From Devosia riboflavina (GTDB lineage: Bacteria > Pseudomonadota > Alphaproteobacteria > Rhizobiales > Devosiaceae): a stretch of DNA of 64,000 bases. Position numbers and translations under genes: made by a program. The DNA is taken from positions 1-64,000 of the forward strand of contig NZ_JQGC01000030.1 of assembly GCF_000743575.1 (NCBI RefSeq), given 5' to 3'. The notes under the pieces were generated by a model. It was not told the origin of the DNA, made no database searches, and saw only the letters and a program-made list of their open reading frames with translations. Each line of letters begins with the position of its first letter. Positions within the stretch are counted from its first letter, which is position 1. Shown one piece after another: positions 8,446 to 16,336 of this stretch.

Positions 8446-8571
8446 TTAGCCCTGGCGGGCCTTGAAGCGCTTGTCCACCTTGTTGATGATGTACACGCGA
8501 CCGCGACGGCGGACGAGCTTGTTCGCGCGGTGGCGCGTCATCAACGCCTTCAGCGAGTTGGTGATCTTCAT
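8446..8571 (-). CDS. rpmJ: 50S ribosomal protein L36, zinc-free type B
   Basis: A 41-residue basic protein beginning MKITNSLKALMTRHR and ending KRFKARQG, the type-B form of L36 of the large ribosomal subunit. It has no cysteines, so unlike type-A L36 it cannot bind structural zinc. The gene stands alone between the dehydratase and the receiver protein genes, with a strong intrinsic terminator after it. It is too short for many gene finders but the sequence match is unambiguous. Confidence 0.95.
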   Translation of the reverse strand: MKITNSLKALMTRHRANKLVRRRGRVYIINKVDKRFKARQG

Positions 8572-8766
8572 CGTCTTATTCCCTGGTCAAATAAAAGGGG
8601 CGCCAGAGCGCCCAAAAACTGCGCTCTTCATAGGGAAAAGCCTCCCGTCTGTCAACGCGCCCGGCAAAGAGTTTTACCCCTTTCGACTCCGGCCTTCCCG
8701 CATGCCCGTTAACCGGCAAGTCAGCCTTGTCAGGCTAGAGTTTTGGCCGGTTCCAAGGGGCTGGGA

Positions 8767-9261
8767 ATGGATAAAATCGTCAAGCACGGCGTCGTCATCG
8801 CCGATCCGGTAGAGAACATGACCTCGCTCATCGCCGCCATGGTGCGCGGCCTCGGCCATCGCATGGTGCTGGAAATTACCAACCCACGCGAATTGAAAGC
8901 CGTGCTCGATAGCCGCTCCTATAGCCTGATCATTCTCGACGACATGATGGGCCCGCCGGATGCCGTCGAACTGGTGCGCCAGATGCGCACCGATATCGAG
9001 AGCCCCAACCGCACGACGGCCGTCATCATGATGTCAGCAGCACCTGACATCGCCCGCATTGCCGAAGCGCGCGATGCCGGGGTCAGCGAATTTCTGAAAA
9101 AGCCCTTCTCGGCCACCGACCTGCAAAAGCGCATTGCCGGCCTCGACATCAAGCCGCGCGAGTTCATCGATGCCCCCGACTATGCGGGTCCGGACCGGCG
9201 GCGGCGCAAGCTCGCCACCGGCATCGAGGATCAGCGCACCATCTCCGAAACGGAAACCTAG
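8767..9261 (+). CDS. Single-domain response regulator receiver protein
   Basis: A 164-residue CheY-like protein with no DNA-binding or enzymatic output domain. IADP carries the acidic residue D13, SLIILDDMM supplies the likely phosphoacceptor D58, MMSAAP holds the switch Ser, and FLKKPF near 115 holds the conserved Lys. The tail contains GPDRRRRK, a basic motif often seen at the end of receiver proteins in Hyphomicrobiales. It probably relays phosphate or controls a partner by protein contact; no histidine kinase is nearby. ATG 8767 follows GGGGCTGGGA; an upstream TTG is less likely. Confidence 0.88.
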   Translation: MDKIVKHGVVIADPVENMTSLIAAMVRGLGHRMVLEITNPRELKAVLDSRSYSLIILDDMMGPPDAVELVRQMRTDIESPNRTTAVIMMSAAPDIARIAEARDAGVSEFLKKPFSATDLQKRIAGLDIKPREFIDAPDYAGPDRRRRKLATGIEDQRTISETET

Positions 9262-9307
9262 AGCATGTCTCCCGAAAGTGGACACCGGTTTCGGGATAAA
9301 GACATGC
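9261..9307. repeat. Dispersed nested palindrome
   Basis: Outer arms GCATGTC (9263-9269) and GACATGC (9301-9307) enclose inner arms CCCGAAA (9271-9277) and TTTCGGG (9289-9295), with AGTGGACACC in the loop. The same AGTGGACACC core occurs in the element at 16226. It begins within the stop codon of the receiver gene and ends 8 bp before the convergent lldD, where it may act as a two-way terminator. Confidence 0.75.
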
Positions 9308-9314
9308 GCGCGCT

Positions 9315-10499
9315 TTAAGCGCGGGTTTTGGGCGCGTTACGCGGCGGAATATCGTTCGAATAGATATTGTGGAGGCCGACATTGAGAATGTCGCGCTCGC
9401 CGCAAAGCGCCATGGTCGTATCGAGCTCCCGACGGATGATTTCGAGCACGCGCGTCACGCCCGCTTCCCCGCCGGCACCCAGGCCATAAAGCATCGGCCG
9501 GCCGATAAAGGTCGCCTTGGCGCCATAGGCCAGCGCCTTGATGACATCCTGACCCATGCGGATGCCGCTATCGAGATAAACTTCGGTCTTGTGGCCGACC
9601 CGATCGACGATTTCGGGCAGAACCCGGATGGTCGAAGGCGCGCCATCGAGCTGGCGGCCGCCATGGTTGGACACAACGATGGCATCGGCGCCGTTGTCAA
9701 TCGCGGCCTGCGCGTCGTCGGCATCGAGCACGCCCTTGACGATCACCGGGCCGCCAAAGCGCTCCTTGATCCAGCGCACATCGCCCCAGTTCAGCGTCGG
9801 GTCGAACTGGCTCGCCGTCCAGGCCGAGAGCGAAGCGAGGTCATGATCGCCGCTGACGTGGCCGACAATGTTGCGGAACGTGTGCCGCTTGGTCCCCAAC
9901 ATGCGCGCACACCAGAGCGGGTGCTGCATCATCTGCCAGATGGAATAGGGTGTGAATTTCGGCGGCGTCGACAGGCCGTTCTTGATGTCCTTGTGGCGCT
10001 GCCCGAGAATCTGCAGGTCCATGGTCAGAACCAGTGCCGAGCACTTGGCCGCCTTGGCGCGGTCGATCAGGCGGTTGATGAAATCGCGGTCGCGCATGAC
10101 ATAGAGCTGGAACCAGAACGGCGCCGTCGTGTTCTCGGCCACGTCCTCGATCGAACACACGCTCATGGTCGAGAGCGAGAAGGGAATGCCGAACTTTTCG
10201 GCAGCCTTTGCCGCCTTGATCTCCCCATCGGCCGTCTGCATGCCGCCGGTCGCCGCCGGCGCGATGGCGACGGGCATGGTGATTTCCTTGCCCAGCATTT
10301 TCGTCTTGAGGTTGCGCCCCTCGAGATTGACCGCCACCTTCTGGTTGAGTTTGATCTTGTTAAAATCGCTCTCGTTCTCGCGATAGGTGCCCTCCGTATA
10401 GGAGCCGCTATCGGCATATTCGAAGAACATTTTCGGCACGCGCCGACGCGCCACCCGCATCATTTCGTCAACGGTGAGTATCTTGTCGATGGCGGTCAT
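9315..10499 (-). CDS. lldD: FMN-dependent L-lactate dehydrogenase
   Basis: A 394-residue alpha-hydroxy-acid dehydrogenase that oxidises L-lactate to pyruvate, passing electrons to the respiratory chain. The flavin and active-site signature SNHGGRQLDG places the catalytic His at about 279 and substrate Arg at 282; FSLSTMSVCSIEDVA and the LDSGIRMGQDV phosphate-binding region are also typical. ATG 10499 is preferred over an upstream in-frame start because GGAG lies 9 bases before it. A copy of CTAACATGTTAG lies 39 bp upstream, linking it to the sugar-acid locus, whose predicted product is L-lactate. Confidence 0.9.
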   Translation of the reverse strand: MTAIDKILTVDEMMRVARRRVPKMFFEYADSGSYTEGTYRENESDFNKIKLNQKVAVNLEGRNLKTKMLGKEITMPVAIAPAATGGMQTADGEIKAAKAAEKFGIPFSLSTMSVCSIEDVAENTTAPFWFQLYVMRDRDFINRLIDRAKAAKCSALVLTMDLQILGQRHKDIKNGLSTPPKFTPYSIWQMMQHPLWCARMLGTKRHTFRNIVGHVSGDHDLASLSAWTASQFDPTLNWGDVRWIKERFGGPVIVKGVLDADDAQAAIDNGADAIVVSNHGGRQLDGAPSTIRVLPEIVDRVGHKTEVYLDSGIRMGQDVIKALAYGAKATFIGRPMLYGLGAGGEAGVTRVLEIIRRELDTTMALCGERDILNVGLHNIYSNDIPPRNAPKTRA

Positions 10500-10538
10500 G
10501 GCCGAGGCTCCGAAAGCGCGTTCGACCTGCCCTAGCAA

Positions 10539-10550
10539 CTAACATGTTAG
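10539..10550. promoter_or_regulatory. CTAACATGTTAG operator, copy 3
   Basis: Perfect 12-bp palindrome 39 bp upstream of the lldD start, the same distance as copy 1 from the FAH-family gene. This matched spacing supports a functional operator rather than chance. Confidence 0.85.
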
Positions 10551-10579
10551 TCGTCAACTTCACGCCGGCCCTTCGGGCC

Positions 10580-10638
10580 AAATCGCGCCGGTGGCGCGAT
10601 TTGAGGCGTGAAGGCCATGAGCGCTATGCGCGAATGGC
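10580..10638 (-). repeat. Two-hairpin dispersed repeat, copy A
   Basis: 59-bp element, read on the minus strand, matching 51 of 59 bases of the copy at 20847-20905. It holds a small stem GCGC-ATA-GCGC and a larger stem AAATCGCGCC/GGCGCGATTT. Differences from copy B fall in loops and linker or are paired changes that keep both stems. It lies between modB and the lldD promoter, where modC would be expected. Confidence 0.8.
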
Positions 10639-10669
10639 TGAGGCCAAGAACGCTGAGGCCACCCTCAAC

Positions 10670-11353
10670 TCACCCCACCGGCGCCGTCGACCGCCTGCCG
10701 ATCATCAGCGTCGAGAAAATCACGAGGAAGGCGAAGACCACCATGCTTCCGGCCACCACATGCGCCTTTTCCCATTCCAGCCGCTCGACGAAATCGTAAA
10801 TGGCGATGGACAGCACCTTGGTCTGGCCTGGAATATTGCCCCCGATCATCAGCACCACGCCAAATTCGCCCATCGTATGGGCAAAGGCCATGATGGCACC
10901 AACGAGATAGCCGGGCATGGCCAGCGGCAGCGCCACGCGCAAAAACCGCTGCCTCGGCGAGGCGCCCAGCGTATCGGCCACCTCCATCACCTCGGTATCG
11001 ATGGCAGCAAAGGCATTGCGCAGCGGCTGTACCATGAAGGGGAGCGAAGCAATGGCGGCGCCGATAACGAGACCGCCAAAGGAAAAGGCCAGGGTCCGCG
11101 CGCCCCATAGCCCGGCAAGAGCGCCACCCGGACCATTCGGCCCGAGCGCGAGAAGAAGATAAAAACCGAGCACGGTTGGCGGCAGCACCAGCGGCAGGGA
11201 GACGACGGCACCCACCGCCTCCTTGCCGCGCCATTGGCTGCGCGCCAGCCACCAGGCAAGAGGCGACCCAACCGCCAGCAGGACCATCGTGACGCTGGCA
11301 GCAAGCGCCAGCGTCAAGAGGACTGCCGAAAGCAGCGGGTCGCCACCGATCAT
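10670..11353 (-). CDS. modB: Molybdate ABC transporter permease
   Basis: A 227-residue inner-membrane protein, the usual ModB length, with about five hydrophobic segments and the permease loop EVADTLGASPRQRFLRVALPLAMPG near residue 128, which docks on the ATPase. It would form the channel for molybdate brought by ModA. Its ATG overlaps the modA stop codon by four bases (ATGA), so the two are translationally coupled. The ATPase gene modC that normally follows is absent: lldD begins, in the same direction, about 170 bp further on. Confidence 0.93.
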   Translation of the reverse strand: MIGGDPLLSAVLLTLALAASVTMVLLAVGSPLAWWLARSQWRGKEAVGAVVSLPLVLPPTVLGFYLLLALGPNGPGGALAGLWGARTLAFSFGGLVIGAAIASLPFMVQPLRNAFAAIDTEVMEVADTLGASPRQRFLRVALPLAMPGYLVGAIMAFAHTMGEFGVVLMIGGNIPGQTKVLSIAIYDFVERLEWEKAHVVAGSMVVFAFLVIFSTLMIGRRSTAPVG

Positions 11354-12078
11354 GGCACCGAATAGCCTGATGCTTCGATCACCGAAACGGCTTCGTCGGA
11401 CTTGAGGAATTCAAGGAAAGCGACGGCAGCCGGATTGTTTTCGCCGGTCTTGAGCAGAACCGCGCCCTGCGCGATCGGCTCATGCAGCTCGGCCGGCACC
11501 AGCCATTGGTCGGCCTTGCCGAGCACCTGGCTTGCCGCGACAAAACCGAGTTCGGCATTGCCGCTTTCGACGAATTGCAGCGTCTGGGAAATGTTCTCAC
11601 CCTGCACCAGTTTCGGCGTCAGCGTTTCAAGCAGACCGAGCGCGGTCAAGGTTTCGATCGCCGCCTTGCCATAGGGCGCCGCTTCCGGATCGGCAATGGC
11701 GAGCTTGTTATAGTCGCCCTTGAGCGCCGCCTCGCCATCGGTCACGTCGCGCCCCGGCGCATAGAGCGCCAACCGGCCCTCGGCATAGACAAAGGCCGTG
11801 CCTTCGACGCCAAAGCCCTCGTCGATCGCCTTCTGCGGACGCGTGTCGTCAGCCGCAAGGAAGACGCCGAAAGGGGCAGCCTGGGTGATCTGGGTATAGA
11901 GCTGACCGGTAGCGCCAAAGCTCAGCTCGACCTCATGCTCGCCCTTGGCTTCAAAGATTTCGGCGAGCTCTTCAGCGACCGCGGTGAAATTGGCGGCGAC
12001 GGCCACGTTGACGGTCTCGGCAAAGGCCGGGACGGAACTCACGGCCACAAGGGCAAGGGAAAGCAGCAGACGGGACAC
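11350..12078 (-). CDS. modA: Molybdate ABC transporter periplasmic binding protein
   Basis: A 242-residue periplasmic protein that captures molybdate. A Sec signal (SRLLLSLALVAVSSVPAFA) is followed by the mature start ETVNVAVAANFTAVAEEL, and the ligand-contact regions LSFGATGQLYTQI and NAELGFVAASQV are typical of ModA. The start is the GTG at 12078, preceded by GGAGG at a good distance; a longer frame reaches upstream but would run through the operator pair. It overlaps modB by four bases and lies 68 bp below the modE-like gene. Confidence 0.93.
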   Translation of the reverse strand: MSRLLLSLALVAVSSVPAFAETVNVAVAANFTAVAEELAEIFEAKGEHEVELSFGATGQLYTQITQAAPFGVFLAADDTRPQKAIDEGFGVEGTAFVYAEGRLALYAPGRDVTDGEAALKGDYNKLAIADPEAAPYGKAAIETLTALGLLETLTPKLVQGENISQTLQFVESGNAELGFVAASQVLGKADQWLVPAELHEPIAQGAVLLKTGENNPAAVAFLEFLKSDEAVSVIEASGYSVP

Positions 12079-12087
12079 GGAAGCCTC

Positions 12088-12111
12088 CGATATGTTTGAA
12101 TGGCCATATCG
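12088..12111. promoter_or_regulatory. Probable ModE operator 1
   Basis: CGATATG and CATATCG separated by 10 bases form a 24-bp palindrome just upstream of modA. ModE-type regulators bind palindromes of this size near mod promoters. A near-identical second site lies at 12139. Confidence 0.7.
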
Positions 12112-12138
12112 ATGGCGGAAAGGCTTCGCCTGCGCAAG

Positions 12139-12162
12139 CGATATGTTCATTTGGAAATATCG
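12139..12162. promoter_or_regulatory. Probable ModE operator 2
   Basis: CGATATG and AATATCG separated by 10 bases, 24 bp, one mismatch from a perfect palindrome. It overlaps the 3' end of the modE-like gene and begins 51 bp from the start of operator 1, about five helical turns, so the two could be bound cooperatively. Confidence 0.65.
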
Positions 12163-12515
12163 GAAACCACTGCCCTCAGGGCTGCGACATCATCGGCGAT
12201 AGCGGCTTCCGTCGCCTTTTCCATGGCGCGATAGCGCGCCAGTACCTCTTCCCCGAGCGGGGTAAGGAGCGCCCCACCCTGCGCCGCGCCACCGCGGGCC
12301 GTTTCGACCAGCGGCCTTCCAAACCCGTCATTGAGCGCCTGCACCAGGCTCCAGGCGCGCTTGTAGCTCATCCCCATTTCCTTGCCGGCGGCAGAAATGG
12401 ACCCGGTCCGGGCAATACCTTCCAAAAGGTCGGCCCGCCCCGGCCCGACATAGGCTTTGTCGTTGAGGACAATCCGGAGATGGCCGAGGCCGGAAGGGGG
12501 CGCAGGCTTGTTCAT
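12147..12515 (-). CDS. modE: ModE-type winged-helix regulator (DNA-binding domain only)
   Basis: A 122-residue protein corresponding to the N-terminal DNA-binding domain of ModE: LLEGIARTGSISAAGKEMGMSYKRAWSLVQALN is the helix-turn-helix, followed by GGAAQGGALLTPLGEEVLARYR. The C-terminal molybdate-binding TOBE/Mop domains of full ModE are absent, which is common in alphaproteobacteria; how it senses molybdate is not visible. It precedes modA on the same strand, with two palindromes between them that are its likely targets. Confidence 0.88.
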   Translation of the reverse strand: MNKPAPPSGLGHLRIVLNDKAYVGPGRADLLEGIARTGSISAAGKEMGMSYKRAWSLVQALNDGFGRPLVETARGGAAQGGALLTPLGEEVLARYRAMEKATEAAIADDVAALRAVVSDISK

Positions 12516-12542
12516 GAAACCAGTCCCGAGCCCCCAGATGCC

Positions 12543-13178
12543 TTAGCCGCGCAGCGTGCTCGCTTCTTTCGCCAGCGCTTCGATGCGCGCGAAATCGCCG
12601 CTCGCCAGCGCATCGGCCGGCATGATCCAGCTACCGCCCACGCAGATGACATTGGGGAGGCTCAGATAGGTCTTGGCCTTGGCCGGATCGATGCCGCCGG
12701 TCGGGCAGAAGGTGATATCGGGCAACGGGGAGGCAAAGGCCTTCAGCACCGGCGCGCCACCCAGCGCTTCGGCCGGGAAAAACTTCAAAAACGAATAGCC
12801 GCGCTCGGCCGCCGCCATGGCTTCGGTCGGGGTGCCGATGCCGGGCAGCAGCGGAATGGCGACGTCGTCGGCCGCATCGAGCAGGCGCGGGGAAGCGCCG
12901 GGCGACACCATGAAGCGGCAACCGGCATCGACCGACGCCTTCATATGCGCCGCATGCCGCACCGTGCCCGAGCCGACAATGGCGCCGGTCACCTTGGCCA
13001 TTTCTTCCATGACCTTCAACGCATTGGGCGTACGCAGCGTCACTTCCAGCACCGGCAGACCGCCGGCCACCAAGGCCTCGGCCAGCGGCCGCGCCTGGGA
13101 GACATCATCGAGAATGATGACGGGCACGACGGGCGCCAGCGAGAGAATGGAACGAATGGCGTTTGCGTCCTGCGGCAT
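12543..13178 (-). CDS. eda: 2-dehydro-3-deoxy-6-phosphogluconate aldolase (KDPG aldolase)
   Basis: A 211-residue class I aldolase that splits KDPG to pyruvate and glyceraldehyde-3-phosphate in the Entner-Doudoroff pathway. Visible residues are E45 and R49 in LEVTLRTPNAL and the Schiff-base K132 in FLKFFPAE, with GIGTPTEA between. ATG 13178 is chosen because GGAAG lies 8 bases upstream; a frame extending to 13274 lacks such a site and exceeds family length. The edd and zwf genes are not nearby. It is divergent from the SPFH gene. Confidence 0.93.
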   Translation of the reverse strand: MPQDANAIRSILSLAPVVPVIILDDVSQARPLAEALVAGGLPVLEVTLRTPNALKVMEEMAKVTGAIVGSGTVRHAAHMKASVDAGCRFMVSPGASPRLLDAADDVAIPLLPGIGTPTEAMAAAERGYSFLKFFPAEALGGAPVLKAFASPLPDITFCPTGGIDPAKAKTYLSLPNVICVGGSWIMPADALASGDFARIEALAKEASTLRG

Positions 13179-13335
13179 GGGCATCACTTCCAGAAAAGCA
13201 AAGGAAAGGTTCGCCGAAGGGTTAGGCCCAAGGCCTCGCTCCTGCAAGCGCCATTGCGCAAAAAATCCATGCAAGGTTGCCTATGTCGCTGGGCGACCGT
13301 AAATATTGCGAAGGCCCGCAAGAGGAGATCGCATC

Positions 13336-14346
13336 ATGCAATTCGACAGCTTCACTCTCGACGGCCTCAGCGTCACGCTGATCGGCCTCGGCATCCTGCT
13401 CATTCTGGTGCTGTTCGCCGGCGCCAAGACCATCCCGCAGGGCTACAATTATACCGTCGAGCGTTTTGGCAAATATACCCGCACGCTCAAGCCGGGCCTT
13501 AACCTGATCATTCCCTTCATCGATACGATCGGCAAGAAGATCAACGTGATGGAACAGGTGCTCGACGTTCCCCACCAGGAAGTCATCACCCGCGACAACG
13601 CGTCCATCACTGCCAATGGCGTGACCTTCTACCAGATTCTCGATGCGGCCGCAGCCGCCTACGAAGTCTCCAATCTCGAAAACGCCATTCTCAACCTCAC
13701 CATGACCAATATCCGCACGGTCATGGGCTCGATGGATCTCGACGAACTATTGAGCCATCGCGACGAGATCAACGAACGCCTGCTGCGCGTCGTCGATACC
13801 GCCGTTTCGCCCTGGGGCGTGAAAATCACCCGCATCGAGATCAAGGACATCGATCCACCCAAGGACCTCGTTGAATCCATGGGCCGGCAGATGAAGGCCG
13901 AACGCGAAAAGCGCGCCACCATTCTCGAAGCCGAAGGCAGCCGTCAGGCCGCCATTCTCAAGGCCGAAGGCGAAAAGCAGGCCCAAGTGCTCGAAGCCGA
14001 GGGCCGCAAGGAAGCCGCCTTCCGCGATGCCGAAGCCCGCGAACGTTCCGCCGAAGCGGAAGCCAAGGCGACCCAGATGGTTTCCGACGCCATCGCCTCG
14101 GGCAATGTGCAGGCGATCAACTATTTCGTCGCCAACAATTACATCGAGGCACTGGGCAAGATCGCCACCTCGCCTAACCAGAAGGTGCTGATGCTGCCGG
14201 TCGAGGCATCGAGTGTCATCGGTGCCATCAGCGGCATTGGCGAAATTGCCCGCGAAGCCTTTGGCGGCGGCGCACCGACCGCGACCCGCCCGACGTCGCG
14301 TCCGCCCACCGCCGGCCAGCCGCCGCGCGAACCCGGCCAGTTCTAG
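13336..14346 (+). CDS. qmcA: SPFH/band 7 membrane protein (QmcA/stomatin-like)
   Basis: A 336-residue inner-membrane protein with one N-terminal transmembrane helix (about 10-30), an SPFH domain (about 35-190, with GYNYTVERFGKYTRTLKPGLN), and a long Ala/Glu-rich coiled coil (EREKRATILEAEGSRQAAI onward to about 250). The tail is Pro-rich. Such proteins oligomerise into membrane microdomains and influence quality-control proteases. ATG 13336 follows AGAGGAGAT. It is paired with an NfeD-family gene 14 bp downstream, a classic two-gene unit. Confidence 0.92.
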   Translation: MQFDSFTLDGLSVTLIGLGILLILVLFAGAKTIPQGYNYTVERFGKYTRTLKPGLNLIIPFIDTIGKKINVMEQVLDVPHQEVITRDNASITANGVTFYQILDAAAAAYEVSNLENAILNLTMTNIRTVMGSMDLDELLSHRDEINERLLRVVDTAVSPWGVKITRIEIKDIDPPKDLVESMGRQMKAEREKRATILEAEGSRQAAILKAEGEKQAQVLEAEGRKEAAFRDAEARERSAEAEAKATQMVSDAIASGNVQAINYFVANNYIEALGKIATSPNQKVLMLPVEASSVIGAISGIGEIAREAFGGGAPTATRPTSRPPTAGQPPREPGQF

Positions 14347-14360
14347 CCGAGGGGAGATCC

Positions 14361-14810
14361 ATGGCGCTCATCGCGTTTCTCGCCGCCAATGCCCCATGGG
14401 CCTGGATCATTGCCGGGCTCATCCTCCTCGCGCTCGAACTGGTCGTGCCCGGCGGCTATCTCCTCTGGCTCGGCATTGCCGGGCTGATCACCGGGCTCGT
14501 CGTGCTGTTCGAACCCATCGCCTGGCCCTATCAGTGGCTGATGTTCGGTGTCCTGGCCCTCGTCACCATCGTCCTCTGGACGCGCTGGAGCCGCAACCGC
14601 CCCAGCCAGTCCGACCGCCCCTATCTCAATCGCCGCGCCGACAGCTTTGTCGGCCACGAAGCCGTGCTTGAGCAACCCATTGCCGGTGGCTTCGGCCGCC
14701 TCACCCTGGGCGATACGATCTGGCGCATTTCCGGCCCCGATCTGCCTGCAGGGCAACGCATTCGCATCACCGGCAGCGAAGGCGCCGTGCTGCTGGTCGA
14801 GGCAATTTGA
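14361..14810 (+). CDS. NfeD-family membrane protein
   Basis: A 149-residue partner of the SPFH protein. Three hydrophobic segments (about 12-32, 34-52 and 56-74) are followed by a soluble OB-fold domain (FVGHEAVLEQPIAGGFGRL through VLLVEAI). Short NfeD proteins of this type accompany SPFH proteins in many bacteria and are thought to bind or stabilise them. The start has GAGGGGAGATCC upstream, and the spacing to the SPFH gene indicates one transcript. Confidence 0.92.
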   Translation: MALIAFLAANAPWAWIIAGLILLALELVVPGGYLLWLGIAGLITGLVVLFEPIAWPYQWLMFGVLALVTIVLWTRWSRNRPSQSDRPYLNRRADSFVGHEAVLEQPIAGGFGRLTLGDTIWRISGPDLPAGQRIRITGSEGAVLLVEAI

Positions 14811-14895
14811 GACAGAAGGCAAGTATTCGTTAACCATAAGCTGAAAGGATCGCGCGCGGGGCGCCCTCTTTGCCCCCGGTTTTTCGGAGCGCGAT

Positions 14896-16227
14896 TTGCC
14901 TTTGTCGCAGCATATCAGGAGCCTGGCCTTGGGCCTGGTTGCCGGCCTCATTGCCGGCACGGCTTTTGCCGCGCCTGCGCTGCTTGCAACCGAGCCGGTC
15001 GATGACACGACCACCGCCGGCATTGCCGCGCGCCTCCCCCAGACCGCTTCGGATCCCACGCTTTCCAATGCCCGTCTGCGCCCAGGCGTCTACCCCGCCC
15101 AGCCGGTTCCGCCCGAATTCGCCATTGGCCCGGAAAGCAGCGAAACCGCACCGCTCGACTGGTCGGTGGGCCTCCGCGGTACTTATCTCAATTCCAATGG
15201 CACAGGCAGTTTCGTCACTCATCTCCTGCCGCGCTTCACCTATACCCATGCCGGCGGCATCGCCACCATCGTGGTCGATGGCAGTGCGGATATCGCCAAG
15301 ACCGGCGGCCAAAATCTACCGACCCTCGCCTCCGGCGGCCTGACCATTTCGGGCTCCGCGTCAACCGATTCGGTCACCACCGCCTCGGTCTCCGCCAATA
15401 TCGGCCTCAGCCAGGACCTGCCGGGCACAGCCGGTCTCTCGCCCTCGATCGTCACCCCGCCGCAGATTTTCACCGGCGGCGCCGAGTTCGGCGTCACCCG
15501 CCAGTTCGGCAAGTTCAATGTCGGCATCGGCGCCGGCCTCGACCGCACCGTCTATGGGCCAACCGAGCGCACCGATACCGGCCTTACCGACAATGCCGAG
15601 CAGAACTACTGGGCCGCCAGCGCCAATCTCCGGCTCGGCTACCAGATCACGCCCATCTTTGAAGTTTTCGGAGAAGGCGAAGTACAGCGCGACATTTTCG
15701 ATGTGCCGACGGCCAGCCTCGGCACCTATCCCAACGCCACCAATCGCTCGCTGCGGGCCGGCATTGCCGGCAAGTGGAACGACATATGGTCGGCCAGCGC
15801 CTCGGTGGGCATTGGCGAACGCGTCTTCGATGAAGCGACGCTCGGCGCCATCCGCGCCCAACTCTATGGGGCCGAAGTCAGCTATACGCCCGATTCAACG
15901 GTGAAACTGACCGCCGGGCTCGAAACGGCCTTGGCCCCGGCCGGCGCCGACAATCCGGGCAATGCCCGCATTCAATATACCGCCTTCACCAATGCTCAAT
16001 ACACGGTCAACACTTGGCTGCGCCTGCGCGCCTCGGCCGATTGGAGTCAGTCGGAACTGGTCGGCACCGGAACCACCGAGCGCCGCCTCGGCCTCGGGGC
16101 TGGCGCCGACTATGTCTTCAACGCACATACGAGCCTGAATGCCGATTACGGCTACGGCAATACCGACAATTCCAATGGCAACACCCAGACCCATCAGGTG
16201 AGCCTGGGCGTCACGATCACGCGCTAG
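14896..16227 (+). CDS. Outer-membrane beta-barrel protein
   Basis: A 443-residue exported protein. The signal peptide (about residues 1-25, ending AGTAFA) is followed by a region with the alternating polar/hydrophobic pattern of beta strands, repeated strands such as WAASANLRLGYQITP and LNADYGYGN, and a C-terminal strand HQVSLGVTITR fit for outer-membrane assembly. It resembles the uncharacterised outer-membrane beta-barrel family of rhizobia-like bacteria; no transported substrate can be assigned. The start is a TTG with GGAG six bases upstream, and no ATG is available near the signal sequence. It is followed by a composite palindromic repeat. Confidence 0.8.
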   Translation: MPLSQHIRSLALGLVAGLIAGTAFAAPALLATEPVDDTTTAGIAARLPQTASDPTLSNARLRPGVYPAQPVPPEFAIGPESSETAPLDWSVGLRGTYLNSNGTGSFVTHLLPRFTYTHAGGIATIVVDGSADIAKTGGQNLPTLASGGLTISGSASTDSVTTASVSANIGLSQDLPGTAGLSPSIVTPPQIFTGGAEFGVTRQFGKFNVGIGAGLDRTVYGPTERTDTGLTDNAEQNYWAASANLRLGYQITPIFEVFGEGEVQRDIFDVPTASLGTYPNATNRSLRAGIAGKWNDIWSASASVGIGERVFDEATLGAIRAQLYGAEVSYTPDSTVKLTAGLETALAPAGADNPGNARIQYTAFTNAQYTVNTWLRLRASADWSQSELVGTGTTERRLGLGAGADYVFNAHTSLNADYGYGNTDNSNGNTQTHQVSLGVTITR

Positions 16228-16330
16228 AGCGTTTTCAGGAAAAGTGGACACCACTTTTCCGGTTCGAAAGCGCGACAAAACAAATACTGTGATCACTTCA
16301 CTGTTTCAGAGAAACAGTAAAGTGATCTAC
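16226..16330. repeat. Composite palindromic repeat, likely bidirectional terminator
   Basis: Two hairpins in tandem: GGAAAAGTGG (16238-16247) with CCACTTTTCC (16251-16260), and a 17-base arm starting GATCACTTCACTG (16291-16307) with its near-perfect complement at 16311-16327 (one mismatch). The AGTGGACACC core is shared with the element at 9261. It lies between the convergent beta-barrel and galU genes. Confidence 0.75.
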
Positions 16331-16336
16331 TCGCGC

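Noticed and set aside
10544..11110. 188-codon plus-strand frame across the two-hairpin repeat and modB
   Set aside because: Antisense to modB; its start translates the repeat, and similar peptide text near 20880 comes from the other repeat copy, not from a protein family.
12096..13502. 468-codon frame across modE, eda and the qmcA start
   Set aside because: It spans three clear genes on the opposite or another frame, is rich in Arg and His as antisense frames are, and shows no motif.
14830..14837. TTAACCAT, a possible CtrA half-site upstream of the beta-barrel gene
   Set aside because: An isolated 8-mer is expected by chance in a window this size and no second half-site is spaced correctly.
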